Below are positions 52,490-61,328 of a stretch of DNA of 64,000 nucleotides, one piece after another. The stretch is from Leptospira johnsonii (lineage in GTDB: Bacteria > Spirochaetota > Leptospiria > Leptospirales > Leptospiraceae), in NCBI RefSeq assembly GCF_003112675.1, contig NZ_BFAY01000005.1, positions 186,001-250,000 of the forward strand, read 5' to 3'. Position 1 is the stretch's first letter. The number at the start of each line of letters is the position of its first letter. The translations under genes and the position numbers were made by a program. The notes beneath the pieces are model-generated. The model was not told the DNA's origin. It searched no databases and saw nothing but the letters and a program-made list of their open reading frames with translations.

Positions 52490-53511
52490 CCGAGATATTA
52501 TCCCAAGACGAGATAGACGCATTATTAAACGCGATCTCCAGTGGAGAGGTAGCGGAGGATGAGTATTCTTCCGTAGGGGAACAAAAGAAGGTCAAAATTT
52601 ACGACTTCAAACGTCCCGACAAATTCTCTAAAGACCAGATCCGTACTCTCCAGATGATGCACGAGACATTTGCTCGTTTGGCAACGACAGGACTTTCCGC
52701 TCAGTTACGAGCCTTAGTTCATGTTCACGTGGCCGCTGTGGACCAGTTAACTTACGAGGAATTCATCCGTTCCATTCCGAACCCGACAACACTTGCGGTT
52801 ATCAATATGGACCCGCTCAGAGGTTCCGCAATTTTAGAAATAGACCCTTCTATTTCCTTTACGATCATAGACCGTCTATTCGGCGGTAAGGGAGAGACTG
52901 CAAAGATCTCCCGAGAACTTTCCGAGATAGAAATGAGTGTAATGGAAGGGATTATCGTTCGTATCTTAGGAAACATGAGAGAGGCTTGGTCTACTGTGAT
53001 TGACCTTCGACCTCGTTTGGGGAATATTGAGACGAACCCTCAGTTCGCACAGGTTGTTCCCCCGAATGACATGGTGGTTTTGATCAACTTAGAGACAAAG
53101 ATCGGAGAGGTAGAAGGTTTAACCAACCTTTGTATTCCCTACATCACGATCGAACCTATCATTAATAAGCTGTCCGCTCAGTATTGGTATTCTTCCATCC
53201 GTAAAGGTGAGTTGGACGAGAACAGAGCGATCATCCAAGAACGTTTGGATCAGGTGCAAATCCCTGTAATCGCAGAAGTTGGTTCCGTAGATATTTCTAT
53301 TCTCGATTTTATGAATTTAACCGTTGGCGATGTTGTTAAATTAGAGAACACCACTACCAGATCCGATATGCTTGTAAAAGTAGGGGAACGCAAGAAGTTT
53401 AAATGCCTTCCTGGACGCGTGGGAAATAGACTCGCTATTCAGATCGGAGATAGAGTAGAAGATATTCCTGACGAATTACTTGGGTCTACCAGATCCGAAC
53501 AAGAATACTGA
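52486..53511 (+). CDS. fliM: Flagellar motor switch protein FliM
   Basis: C-ring protein that binds phosphorylated CheY and FliG. The N-terminal peptide LSQDEIDALLNAI is the CheY-P binding site; the middle domain has IYDFKRPDKFSKDQIRTLQMMHETFARL and GGKGETAKISRELSEIEMSVMEGI; the C-terminal SpoA domain ends with GDVVKLENTTTRSDMLVKVGERKKFKCLPGRVG. Length 341 is normal. It starts inside the stop of an upstream secreted-protein gene (ATGA), so it depends on that operon for translation. Confidence 0.95.
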   Translation: MTEILSQDEIDALLNAISSGEVAEDEYSSVGEQKKVKIYDFKRPDKFSKDQIRTLQMMHETFARLATTGLSAQLRALVHVHVAAVDQLTYEEFIRSIPNPTTLAVINMDPLRGSAILEIDPSISFTIIDRLFGGKGETAKISRELSEIEMSVMEGIIVRILGNMREAWSTVIDLRPRLGNIETNPQFAQVVPPNDMVVLINLETKIGEVEGLTNLCIPYITIEPIINKLSAQYWYSSIRKGELDENRAIIQERLDQVQIPVIAEVGSVDISILDFMNLTVGDVVKLENTTTRSDMLVKVGERKKFKCLPGRVGNRLAIQIGDRVEDIPDELLGSTRSEQEY

Positions 53512-53556
53512 TCTAAGAATTTCTTACAGACTTCTTGGCTTAGATCGAGGCACAAA

Positions 53557-53582
53557 AAAAGCGGGAGTTTTATCCCGCTTTT
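53557..53582. terminator. Bidirectional intrinsic terminator
   Basis: Stem AAAAGCGGGA/TCCCGCTTTT with loop GTTTTA, A-rich on the left and T-rich on the right, between fliM and the convergent ferredoxin gene. Confidence 0.85.
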
Positions 53583-53615
53583 CCTTTTTTAAAGAATATA
53601 GAAATCGGAAAACGA

Positions 53616-53834
53616 TTACTTTCTCCAGTGAATACATTCACCGGGACATTCATCCATCTCTTTCTGAACTGTTTTCCAATCTTCTTCAGGGATTTGAGCT
53701 TGGTTTACATTCTCTCCTCCGATATGAGTTTCGGAAGTATCGTTATCGTCCATTTGAAAGTACTTAGGTAGATTGTCTGCACACTGGTTGCAAGAAGTAC
53801 AGTTGTCCTTATCTACGTAGGCTATTTTGGTCAT
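53616..53834 (-). CDS. Single-cluster [4Fe-4S] ferredoxin
   Basis: A 72-residue electron carrier. The ligand pattern is CTSCNQC plus a distant C in DECPGEC, so one [4Fe-4S] (or [3Fe-4S]) centre is expected. The acidic central part (DDNDTSE) is typical of soluble ferredoxins. Its redox partner cannot be seen from the neighbourhood, where it stands alone facing fliM. Confidence 0.88.
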   Translation of the reverse strand: MTKIAYVDKDNCTSCNQCADNLPKYFQMDDNDTSETHIGGENVNQAQIPEEDWKTVQKEMDECPGECIHWRK

Positions 53835-54089
53835 TCTGTCACTCCTTTGGAACTTAATAGTTCGTCTATTTGGCGGTCTAGGGCTACAATTTCTAGACTG
53901 GGGCTCTGGCGCAATATATTTTCATTCCAGATTACCCCATTGATTGCCAGTCTCAGCGGGATTTACGACTCTCTATGAATTAGACAAGATCCTTCCCGAA
54001 TAATTCAGTCGATCGGAGGAAAAATGTGGACGGAAATTTCTTTCATCGATATTCTTCCTAAACCTATTTCAAGGGAGAATCAGAACTAA

Positions 54090-55019
54090 ATGAAACGGAT
54101 TGCCATAACCTTCTTTCTGGCCCTCAGCATTGTATTTGTAGATTGTAAGAAAGCCAAAGAAGATCTCCAAGGCGGAGTGATCACATTCACCAAAGGAACA
54201 GTAAAAATTTTCGATAAAGCCGGAAAAGAAAAACCAGTATCGGTGGATACTTTCCTTCTGCCGGAAGATAAGATAGAAACTGGAAAAGAATCTTATGCGG
54301 ACCTTCAGTTGACTGAAGGAGTTCTTGTTAGGATCAAAGAAAACACAAGTCTTACTTTGAAGAAGATTTTTATAGATTCTGCAAACGGAGAAACCTTCGC
54401 GGATATGGGCCTGACCAAGGGAAAAATTTTCACCAAGGTTGCGGGTAAGCTTACCAAAACTTCCAAGTTCACCGTTTCTACTCCTACAGCCGTTGCTTCC
54501 GTTCGAGGAACCGAGTTCATCGTAGAAGAATCCGGCAAAGGAACAAGCACTAGAGTTTCCGACGGTTCCGTAGAAGTAGCAGATGCAGACAATCCTGAAA
54601 ACCAAGCAGTTGCGGACGCAGGAGAAGAAGTAAGCACAGACGGAAATACATTCAAAGAAGAACCTTTAACCGAAGACGAGATCCAAGAGTTGAAAGATGA
54701 TTCTGCTACCATCCAATCCATTACGGAAGAACAAAGAGCTCGTATCCAAGAGATCCTGAAAGATTTCCAAGAGAATAAAGCTCGTATCCTCCAAGGTTTG
54801 GAAGAGCAAAAACAAAGAAATAGAGAACTGATCGAAGGCGCAAAAGAAGAAAATCGTAAACTTCTAGAAGAAGCTAAGAGCGCCGGAAAAGAAGAAAAAG
54901 AAGCTATCCAAAAGGCAGGCAAAGAAGAGAAAGAAAAAGTAAAATCTTCTATGGACGATGCCAAGAAGGAATTGGAAAACCAGCGTAAGTCTTTAAAAGA
55001 CCAGGCAGCTCCTAAATAA
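54090..55019 (+). CDS. FecR-domain lipoprotein with coiled-coil tail
   Basis: An envelope protein of 309 residues. The signal FFLALSIVFVDC ends in a lipidatable cysteine. Residues about 25-180 form a FecR domain (VITFTKGTVKIFDKAGKEKPV, LPEDKIETGKESYADLQLTEGVLVRIKENTSL, TPTAVASVRGTEFIVEE). The last 120 residues are an extremely charged helix rich in E, K, A and Q (GLEEQKQRNRELIEGAKEEN and beyond), likely a coiled coil. No sigma factor or anti-sigma partner lies nearby, so a classic FecR signalling role is not supported. Spirochaetal FecR lipoproteins are usually of unknown function. Confidence 0.82.
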   Translation: MKRIAITFFLALSIVFVDCKKAKEDLQGGVITFTKGTVKIFDKAGKEKPVSVDTFLLPEDKIETGKESYADLQLTEGVLVRIKENTSLTLKKIFIDSANGETFADMGLTKGKIFTKVAGKLTKTSKFTVSTPTAVASVRGTEFIVEESGKGTSTRVSDGSVEVADADNPENQAVADAGEEVSTDGNTFKEEPLTEDEIQELKDDSATIQSITEEQRARIQEILKDFQENKARILQGLEEQKQRNRELIEGAKEENRKLLEEAKSAGKEEKEAIQKAGKEEKEKVKSSMDDAKKELENQRKSLKDQAAPK

Positions 55020-55047
55020 TTCTGATTTCCATTCTGAAAAAGAAAGG

Positions 55048-55077
55048 GCCGTTTCCGAAAGGAAGCGGCTTTTTTTT
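55048..55077 (+). terminator. Intrinsic terminator after the FecR-domain gene
   Basis: Nine-pair stem GCCGTTTCC/GGAAGCGGC with a GAAA tetraloop, followed by a long run of T that reaches the end of the convergent sugar-transporter gene. Confidence 0.85.
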
Positions 55078-55342
55078 ATTCTTCTTCTTTTGAACGTAGT
55101 TTGTACCAGAGAATTGTAGTGGTAAAAAGTAAAGTGAATGAGTTGGCAAGAATGATCGGAAAATCATTCTTTAAAACTCCGTAACAAAGCCAGAAAAACA
55201 CTCCCACGGAAAGTACCAGATACATGTTTCTGGAAATATCCCTGGTCCTTTTTTCTAGGATCACTTTGATGAGCTGAGGAAGAAACGCCAGAGTAGTCAA
55301 AGTACAAGCCATAAATCCTAGTAAGGAGATAGGGTCCATCAT
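55076..55342 (-). CDS. SemiSWEET sugar transporter
   Basis: An 88-residue membrane protein with three transmembrane helices, the minimal half-size SWEET. The PQ motif is in LTTLAFLPQLIKVILEKRTRDIS, followed by VLSVGVFFWLCYGVLKND and LANSFTLLFTTTILWYKLR. Family members form dimers that carry sugars across the inner membrane; the protein from Leptospira biflexa has a known structure. The stop overlaps the terminator of the facing gene. It overlaps queF by 4 bases upstream. Confidence 0.9.
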   Translation of the reverse strand: MMDPISLLGFMACTLTTLAFLPQLIKVILEKRTRDISRNMYLVLSVGVFFWLCYGVLKNDFPIILANSFTLLFTTTILWYKLRSKEEE

Positions 55343-55752
55343 TTGCTTGTATACTCCCTAGTGACGATTGTCTTGATCCCACCTCTTAGGTTATAATCAC
55401 CCTTGACCTTGATGTATTTCGGATCCACTGATTGGATCAGATCTTCTAGAATATGATTTACCACATTCTCATGAAAGATTCCGAGATTCCGGTAGGCGAG
55501 AATATATTCTTTTAGGGACTTTAACTCTATACATTTTGCTTTTGGTATATAGCTGATCTCTATCACCCCAAAATCTGGCAGTCCGGTTTTAGGACAAACC
55601 GCCGTGAACTCTGGAATGGTAAAATCGATTGTGTAATCTTTACCTTCGTACACATTGGCGAAAGATTCTATCTCGGGAAGTTTCAGACTGGGGATATGGT
55701 CCTGTCTTCCCTCATAAGCGGAAATTCCGATCGACTCTTGTTGATGGCTCAT
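55339..55752 (-). CDS. queF: NADPH-dependent 7-cyano-7-deazaguanine reductase
   Basis: Reduces preQ0 to preQ1 in queuosine synthesis for tRNA. The 137-residue short form has the catalytic cysteine in FTAVCPKTGLPDFG (with the Asp), the QueF motif IELKSLKEYILAYRNLGIFHE, and VNHILEDLIQSV. Length and unimodular build match type I QueF. Overlaps the SemiSWEET start by 4 bases, so both are likely transcribed together; the link between sugar transport and queuosine has no obvious meaning. Confidence 0.93.
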   Translation of the reverse strand: MSHQQESIGISAYEGRQDHIPSLKLPEIESFANVYEGKDYTIDFTIPEFTAVCPKTGLPDFGVIEISYIPKAKCIELKSLKEYILAYRNLGIFHENVVNHILEDLIQSVDPKYIKVKGDYNLRGGIKTIVTREYTSK

Positions 55753-55848
55753 GATTCCCTCTTTAATAAAACCAGAGTTTTCCGGACTTTATCTCTGGGA
55801 ATCTTTTTACATCTCTATTTTAAAAGGAAACGTTAAGGATACCTTGGA

Positions 55849-57660
55849 ATGAAGCACCAAAATGTAATTGGGATCGTGGATTTTGGAGGGCAGTACGCCC
55901 ATTTGATCGCGTCCAGAATTCGTCGTTTGGGGGCATATTCTGAAATTTTAGGCAACGATGAGCCTATCGAAACCTATTCCAAACTTTCAGGGATCATTCT
56001 TTCCGGAGGACCGGAAAGTGTATACGAACCGGATTCTCCTTCTTTACCTGTCGAAGTCTTAAAGCTCGGGATCCCTGTTTTAGGGATCTGCTACGGCCAC
56101 CAACTCATGATGAAACTTTTAGGTGGTGAAGTTAAAAAAGCAGGCATTGCAGAATACGGTAGAGCCGCTTTAGATTTTATTGATACATCCAAAACCCAAT
56201 TACTCCAAGGTTTCGGAGGTGGGGAAGTTGTATGGATGAGCCATGGGGACGAGGTGACTCGTTTGCCTTCCGGATTTACTCGCACAGCATCTAGCCAGGA
56301 CTGTGAATATGCAGTGGTGGAAAATCCTACCCAAAAATGGTTCGGGATACAGCTCCATCCGGAAGTGACTCATACCGAAAAAGGATCTGTTCTTTTAGAA
56401 AACTTCGTAAAAATTTCAGGAGCAGAAGGCACCTGGAACCTAAAACAATTTTTAGATCTAAAAGAAGAAGAATTACATTCTATTGTTCCTCCAGACAAAA
56501 AGATCTTCTTACTCGTCTCAGGAGGAGTGGATTCTACTGTTTCCTACCTTCTTCTCTCCAGAGCTTTGGGAAAAGACAGAGTTAAGGGTGTTCTAATCGA
56601 TACCGGATTTATGAGAAAGAACGAGGTCGCAGACTTGCAGTCCAAACTTTCTCCCCAAGGTATCCAATTGCATGTGCACGATTCTTCCGAACTTTTTTAT
56701 TCCAGCTTAAAAGGGAAAAAAGATCCGGAAGAAAAGCGTAAAATTGTAGGAAATCTATTCTTACAAGCTCAGGCAGACTGCGCTAAAAGTTTAGGACTGA
56801 ACGCAGATGAATGGTTACTCGGACAAGGAACCATCTATCCTGATACTATAGAAAGTGGTGGGACAAAACATTCTCATACTATCAAGACCCATCATAATCG
56901 AGTTGAAGCCATCCAAAAATTAATGGAAGAAGGAAAAGTTGTAGAACCCATCAAGGACCTATACAAGGACGAGGTTCGAGAACTTGGAAATTACCTAGGA
57001 CTTCCCAAAGAATGGACAGGAAGACATCCTTTCCCTGGACCGGGACTTGTGGTGAGAATGATCGCCCAAGAAAAACCGATAGAGGAATCCGTCCAAAAAA
57101 AACTGGATGAGTTGGTAGAAAGGGAGGCTTCTCTCCAAGCTAAACTTCTTCCTGTAGCCTCCGTTGGGGTAAAAGGGGACCAAAGGTCTTATGCGCATTG
57201 TGCTGCGATCTCAGGAGACAAGACCTGGGACGAGTTGGATAAAATTTCCACAGCCATCACAAACCAAATTTCTTCCGTAAATCGAGTCGTTTTATTCTTA
57301 GGAAAGTCGCAGGATTTCCAAAACGCAAACTTCAAATTCCAAGAAATCGATTTGGACAAAAAAGATTCAGACATTTTGAGAGAAGCAGATGCAGCAGTGG
57401 AGAAGGTCCTACAAAAAAGAAAGATCTACGACCAGATCTGGCAGATGCCTGTGGTACTTCTTCCTTTGGGCTCCGAATCCGGAAAAAGAAGTATCGTTCT
57501 TAGACCGGTGGATTCTCAGGAAGCGATGACTGCGAGTTTCTTCCGATTGAAAAAAGATGTTCTGGACGAGTTGGTTTCCGAAGTCTTGAAAATTCCTCAA
57601 ATAGAGTATCTGTTTTTCGATCTAACAAACAAACCTCCCGGCACTATAGAGTGGGAATAA
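55849..57660 (+). CDS. guaA: GMP synthase (glutamine-hydrolysing), long C-terminal form
   Basis: Converts XMP to GMP. The N-terminal amidotransferase has GICYGHQLMMKLLGG (catalytic Cys) and LHPEVTHTE (His and Glu); the ATP-pyrophosphatase domain has the P-loop LLVSGGVDSTVSYLLL. After GPGLVVRMI the protein has an insert of about 100 residues (about 400-505: SVGVKGDQRSYAH, SSVNRVVLFLGKSQDF) before the final LREADAAVEKVL...TNKPPGTIEWE dimerisation part. At 603 residues it is about 80 longer than E. coli GuaA and resembles eukaryotic GMP synthetases in having two copies of the dimerisation subdomain. Confidence 0.93.
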   Translation: MKHQNVIGIVDFGGQYAHLIASRIRRLGAYSEILGNDEPIETYSKLSGIILSGGPESVYEPDSPSLPVEVLKLGIPVLGICYGHQLMMKLLGGEVKKAGIAEYGRAALDFIDTSKTQLLQGFGGGEVVWMSHGDEVTRLPSGFTRTASSQDCEYAVVENPTQKWFGIQLHPEVTHTEKGSVLLENFVKISGAEGTWNLKQFLDLKEEELHSIVPPDKKIFLLVSGGVDSTVSYLLLSRALGKDRVKGVLIDTGFMRKNEVADLQSKLSPQGIQLHVHDSSELFYSSLKGKKDPEEKRKIVGNLFLQAQADCAKSLGLNADEWLLGQGTIYPDTIESGGTKHSHTIKTHHNRVEAIQKLMEEGKVVEPIKDLYKDEVRELGNYLGLPKEWTGRHPFPGPGLVVRMIAQEKPIEESVQKKLDELVEREASLQAKLLPVASVGVKGDQRSYAHCAAISGDKTWDELDKISTAITNQISSVNRVVLFLGKSQDFQNANFKFQEIDLDKKDSDILREADAAVEKVLQKRKIYDQIWQMPVVLLPLGSESGKRSIVLRPVDSQEAMTASFFRLKKDVLDELVSEVLKIPQIEYLFFDLTNKPPGTIEWE

Positions 57661-57664
57661 GATC

Positions 57665-58108
57665 TTAAAGTTCTGACCTGAATTTTGGGATACGGAATTC
57701 TTTTCCTTTCCAGATCAGATCCCAATTTTCAGAATTTTCTCTCCATTCTAACTCAGGATCCAAAAGGATTTCAGAAGAGATCCTTCCCCAGATCTCTTTT
57801 TGAAAAGGATGGAGCAGATTTCCAAAAGTATCGAATTTTAAATTTTCCGGTTGGAATAAGATCCCTTTTTCTCCTCCATAATAGAGTTTATCTTCTATCC
57901 TGTGTTTAAATAGAACCGGGTAATGTTCCGTTTGAACGAAATTCATTTCTTTTCCACAAGGAGAGATATAGGAATATTCCGGATATTTGCCGGTCCGATT
58001 TTTTTCTAGATGAGCGAAAAAGAAGTCTAAAAACTTTTTATCCGTTAGCTCGGAGTCCTCGTGGAAAAGTCTAGCGTTCGAGTCGATTCGATAGAAATAG
58101 ATCCTCAA
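57665..58108 (-). CDS. DUF4505/UPF0598 family protein
   Basis: A 147-residue protein of the UPF0598 family, which includes human C8orf82 and whose function is unknown. Recognised stretches are YFYRIDSNARLFHED, KNFLDFFF-type helix (KKFLDFFFAHLEKN), YPEYSYISPCGKEMNFVQ and FDTFGNLLHP. The start is a TTG at 58108 with GGAGG upstream. It faces guaA with a gap of only 4 bases. Confidence 0.75.
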   Translation of the reverse strand: MRIYFYRIDSNARLFHEDSELTDKKFLDFFFAHLEKNRTGKYPEYSYISPCGKEMNFVQTEHYPVLFKHRIEDKLYYGGEKGILFQPENLKFDTFGNLLHPFQKEIWGRISSEILLDPELEWRENSENWDLIWKGKEFRIPKFRSEL

Positions 58109-58166
58109 AGTCTTTCCTCCACTTTTCTATTGACACCTTGCAGGTACACAAAATCATACCTCATAT

Positions 58167-58238
<72 letters not shown>

Positions 58239-58255
58239 GGCAGAGTCTCTAAAAC

Positions 58256-58342
<87 letters not shown>

Positions 58343-58344
58343 AC

Positions 58345-60321
58345 TTACTCTGACCTAAAATCGCAGAGATCTCCTAGATCTAAGACAGGGAGATTCATCG
58401 ATCTTTCCGGATCAAAACCTCCAAAACGGATCTTAAAACTCCTAAAAAATACGATATCTGGAAAGATCGTAATTTTAGAAAGCCCCAAAGTCTCTTTCCA
58501 AACAAAGGAATTCCAACCAGGTTTTAGATCCATCTCATGAATTCCTAAATCGTACTTTCGATGAGACCAGTAAAGTTTGTCCTCATCAAAAGATTCTTCT
58601 GAAAATACAGTAACTCCGATCTTAGTAGGTGGATTTTTCCATTCAGGAGAAATGTAGATCCCGAAAGAATAATCCTCCTCTCTTAGTTTTGCAGGATTCG
58701 GATATCTATGAGTGAGACAACCTTCTACAGAGAACTCTGAATTTCCTTCTGAAGGGGAGACCGATATAGTTTCTAAAATTCTTTTTTCTCTTTCCTCTGT
58801 TTGGTTTCTAAAAGGAAGGATCCTTCCTTCTATCTTTCTAGCAAGCTGGGAAGAAGAAGCAAAAACCTGTCTTCCATATGCAAGTTCAGCCGGGATAGAA
58901 AGTCTCCAGATCCAAAAGGAAGTGTTTAAAAGAAACGTAAAACTTAAGAAGATTACCGAAGCTTTGGAAAATTGAGAAGTGGTTTCCTTCTCTCTTCCCC
59001 ATAAAAGTCCCGCCAATACATAGAAGGGAAGTGCGACCTCGTCGTCTAAAAGATAACATTGGAAAAATCCTGCCACCCAGATAAATCCAACTCCTATCAA
59101 TGGAAAATTCCCTTCGTCCAAACTAGACGACGCGATCTTTCTAAACAAAAGATAGAAGAATCCGATCCATAAAATTCCGGAAAGCCATCCTCCCACGATC
59201 GCAAATTCTAAAATATCATTATGAGCATGTTTATTCGGTGTGATGAACAATTCGTACCAAAGCTGTTCGTTCTTTTGGATGAAAGTTTTAGAAACTTCGG
59301 AACTAGTTTCCTTAAATCTTCCTCCTCCTGTTCCCAGGATTGGATTTTTAGCCAGTAAGGGAAGGCTAAGTTTATAGATCCAATATCTTTGGTTTTCCGG
59401 GGTCTGGATCTCTCTGAGTTGGGCAAGAGTCCTTTGTAATAACCAGTTCTTTTGGTAGAAGAATCGAACTGTCCCACCGAGCCCGATTAGGAGTATGACT
59501 ACGATCGAAACTCTTGCCAATGTAACCCTTGGAAGTTTACCATAGAAGTCTTTCCATTTGCTTAGAATGAAATAGACTGTTACTGCAAGAACTCCTAACC
59601 ATGCGGACTTACTTTGGTTGAGTAGAAATACCCAAAGCGCTAATAAAAGAAGGATGCCGAATCCGAGTGTTCGTTTTAGATCCTTTTCCTTTTCCTTTAT
59701 CTTTCGTAAAAGTAGAAGTGAAAGCCCCGGAATATAAAAAGAAATTAATCCGCCGTAGGTCAAATGAGTATTCATTAACCCGATCGGAAGATAAGTCTCC
59801 AAACCGAAAAGTGGCCCGGCAGGATGTTGCCTCCTATCTCCTGGAGCTGGAGTAAACCCGTTCGAGATAAATTTTCCGAGTCTATATTCGCTGAATACCG
59901 AAGCAATCCCCGAAATCAAAATGAGTAAAAAAGAGATCCATAGATATTTATAGATCAGCCTTCTATTCTTTTCCTCTGAAGAATGTACTGCCGCTATCGG
60001 AAAGAGTATCGAAAGCCAGAAATCCCCAGCCTCGGATTGTCTCGTAAATGTTTTCCAGAAATTGGAATATTCTTCCCAATGGGCCAAAGAGGAAATGAAT
60101 ACAAGAGCATAGGCTCCTAAAATGAATGCCCAGGGGAGAAGGTAGGTTCTGATCTTTTGGAAATTCTCCTTAGGTGAGAAGATAAAACAGAAAATACTCA
60201 GGCCTGCTAAGATTTGAGAAGCGGAAACAGAAAGTGGAAATGCTAGTAAGAAGAATAATAAGGAATATAGGGAGATCTTCCCCGAGGTCTCAGAAATATT
60301 AGAAAGGAAGCTAGGTTTCAC
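58345..60321 (-). CDS. O-antigen ligase/polymerase-like membrane protein
   Basis: A 658-residue polytopic membrane protein with about twelve hydrophobic segments. Its central part (NPILGTGGGRFKETSSEVSK followed by NKHAHNDILEFAIVGGWLSGILWIGFF) carries the conserved H of the Wzy/WaaL O-antigen ligase family, and the loop RYWIYKLSLPLL is typical. The last 160 residues after the final helix form an extra periplasmic beta-rich domain (for example SVEGCLTHRYPNPAKLREED), absent in standard ligases. The glycosyltransferase gene divergent to it supports an envelope polysaccharide role. The acceptor sugar cannot be told. Confidence 0.8.
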   Translation of the reverse strand: MKPSFLSNISETSGKISLYSLLFFLLAFPLSVSASQILAGLSIFCFIFSPKENFQKIRTYLLPWAFILGAYALVFISSLAHWEEYSNFWKTFTRQSEAGDFWLSILFPIAAVHSSEEKNRRLIYKYLWISFLLILISGIASVFSEYRLGKFISNGFTPAPGDRRQHPAGPLFGLETYLPIGLMNTHLTYGGLISFYIPGLSLLLLRKIKEKEKDLKRTLGFGILLLLALWVFLLNQSKSAWLGVLAVTVYFILSKWKDFYGKLPRVTLARVSIVVILLIGLGGTVRFFYQKNWLLQRTLAQLREIQTPENQRYWIYKLSLPLLAKNPILGTGGGRFKETSSEVSKTFIQKNEQLWYELFITPNKHAHNDILEFAIVGGWLSGILWIGFFYLLFRKIASSSLDEGNFPLIGVGFIWVAGFFQCYLLDDEVALPFYVLAGLLWGREKETTSQFSKASVIFLSFTFLLNTSFWIWRLSIPAELAYGRQVFASSSQLARKIEGRILPFRNQTEEREKRILETISVSPSEGNSEFSVEGCLTHRYPNPAKLREEDYSFGIYISPEWKNPPTKIGVTVFSEESFDEDKLYWSHRKYDLGIHEMDLKPGWNSFVWKETLGLSKITIFPDIVFFRSFKIRFGGFDPERSMNLPVLDLGDLCDFRSE

Positions 60322-60427
60322 CGGTCCCCAGAGTTTCCTTTTCCTCTCAGATTTCCAGAAAAAACCGCTGACAAAGAAGGAAAACCTCCTATTTTAGGAA
60401 TTCATTCGCTTCCGGCGATATTCACTT

Positions 60428-61327
60428 ATGGCAGAATCCGTTAAAACCAAGGAATCTTCTTCCCCTAAAAAAAAGAAATCTAAAGCTAAGGCACCTCTGA
60501 GCAGAAACGAGGTCCGGGAAAGGTTTTTAAAAAAACTTTCAGTAGCTATCATCACTTATAATGAAGAAGCAAATATCGGGGACTGTATCAAATCCTGCAG
60601 AGATATCGCAGACGAGATCGTTGTTTTAGATTCGAATAGTACGGATAAAACTAAGGAGATCAGCGAGTCCTTTCCCGAGGTGAGGTTCTCTTCCCAGAAT
60701 TTTAAGGGGCATGTAGAACAGAAAAACGATGCGATCTCACTCTGTAAGAATGAATGGATCCTGTCTCTGGATGCAGACGAACGACTGAGTGAGGAGCTAA
60801 GAGATTCTCTCCGTGCGTTTTTAGAAAGTCCGGAAGATCCTTCCTTAAACGGACTCAAAGTTTCCAGGCTTACTTTTCATATGGGAAGGTTTATCCGTTT
60901 TTCAGGATGGTATCCTCAGACCAAGTATAGGATCATCCGAAAGTCCAAGTCCAAATGGACCGGGGAAAATCCTCACGACTATTTGGTGGTGGAAGGTAAG
61001 GGCAAAAAGATAAAAGGGGATATCCTACATTATAGTTTTGCAGATCTTGCCCAACAAGTCGATACGATCAATAAATTCTCATCTATCGTTTCTTGGACTC
61101 GTTGGAAGAAGAATAAAAAATTTTCCCTTGCACGTACAATCACCAAACCGTTCGGAAAATTTGTAGAGATCTACTTTTTCAAATTAGGATTTCTGGATGG
61201 GTTTCCTGGATTTACGATCGCGATCTCTTCCGCATATTCTACTTTTCTAAAAGAGGCAAAGGTCTATGAGTTGGGCAAAAAATTGATAGAACGACCTTCT
61301 AATCTTCGAAAAGATTACGGGAAATAA
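60428..61327 (+). CDS. Family 2 glycosyltransferase (WaaE/KdtX-like)
   Basis: Inverting GT-A-type transferase, 299 residues. The nucleotide-sugar site begins KLSVAIITYNEEANIGDCIKSC, the aspartate motif is WILSLDADERLS (DxD), and GGWYP-type segment reads RFSGWYPQTKYRIIRK, all typical of the KdtX/WaaE lipopolysaccharide-core glucosyltransferase group. A basic, lysine-rich N-terminal extension of about 35 residues is unusual. A gene of unknown function starts 1 base after its stop, followed by gmhA, so a lipopolysaccharide operon is likely. Confidence 0.85.
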   Translation: MAESVKTKESSSPKKKKSKAKAPLSRNEVRERFLKKLSVAIITYNEEANIGDCIKSCRDIADEIVVLDSNSTDKTKEISESFPEVRFSSQNFKGHVEQKNDAISLCKNEWILSLDADERLSEELRDSLRAFLESPEDPSLNGLKVSRLTFHMGRFIRFSGWYPQTKYRIIRKSKSKWTGENPHDYLVVEGKGKKIKGDILHYSFADLAQQVDTINKFSSIVSWTRWKKNKKFSLARTITKPFGKFVEIYFFKLGFLDGFPGFTIAISSAYSTFLKEAKVYELGKKLIERPSNLRKDYGK

Positions 61328-61328
61328 G

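Noticed and set aside
54305..54964. 219-codon minus-strand ORF
   Set aside because: Antisense of the repetitive coiled-coil part of the FecR lipoprotein; serine-rich artefact.
54090..55019. FecR iron-signalling system
   Set aside because: No ECF sigma factor or TonB receptor gene is adjacent; the protein is a lipoprotein with a coiled coil.
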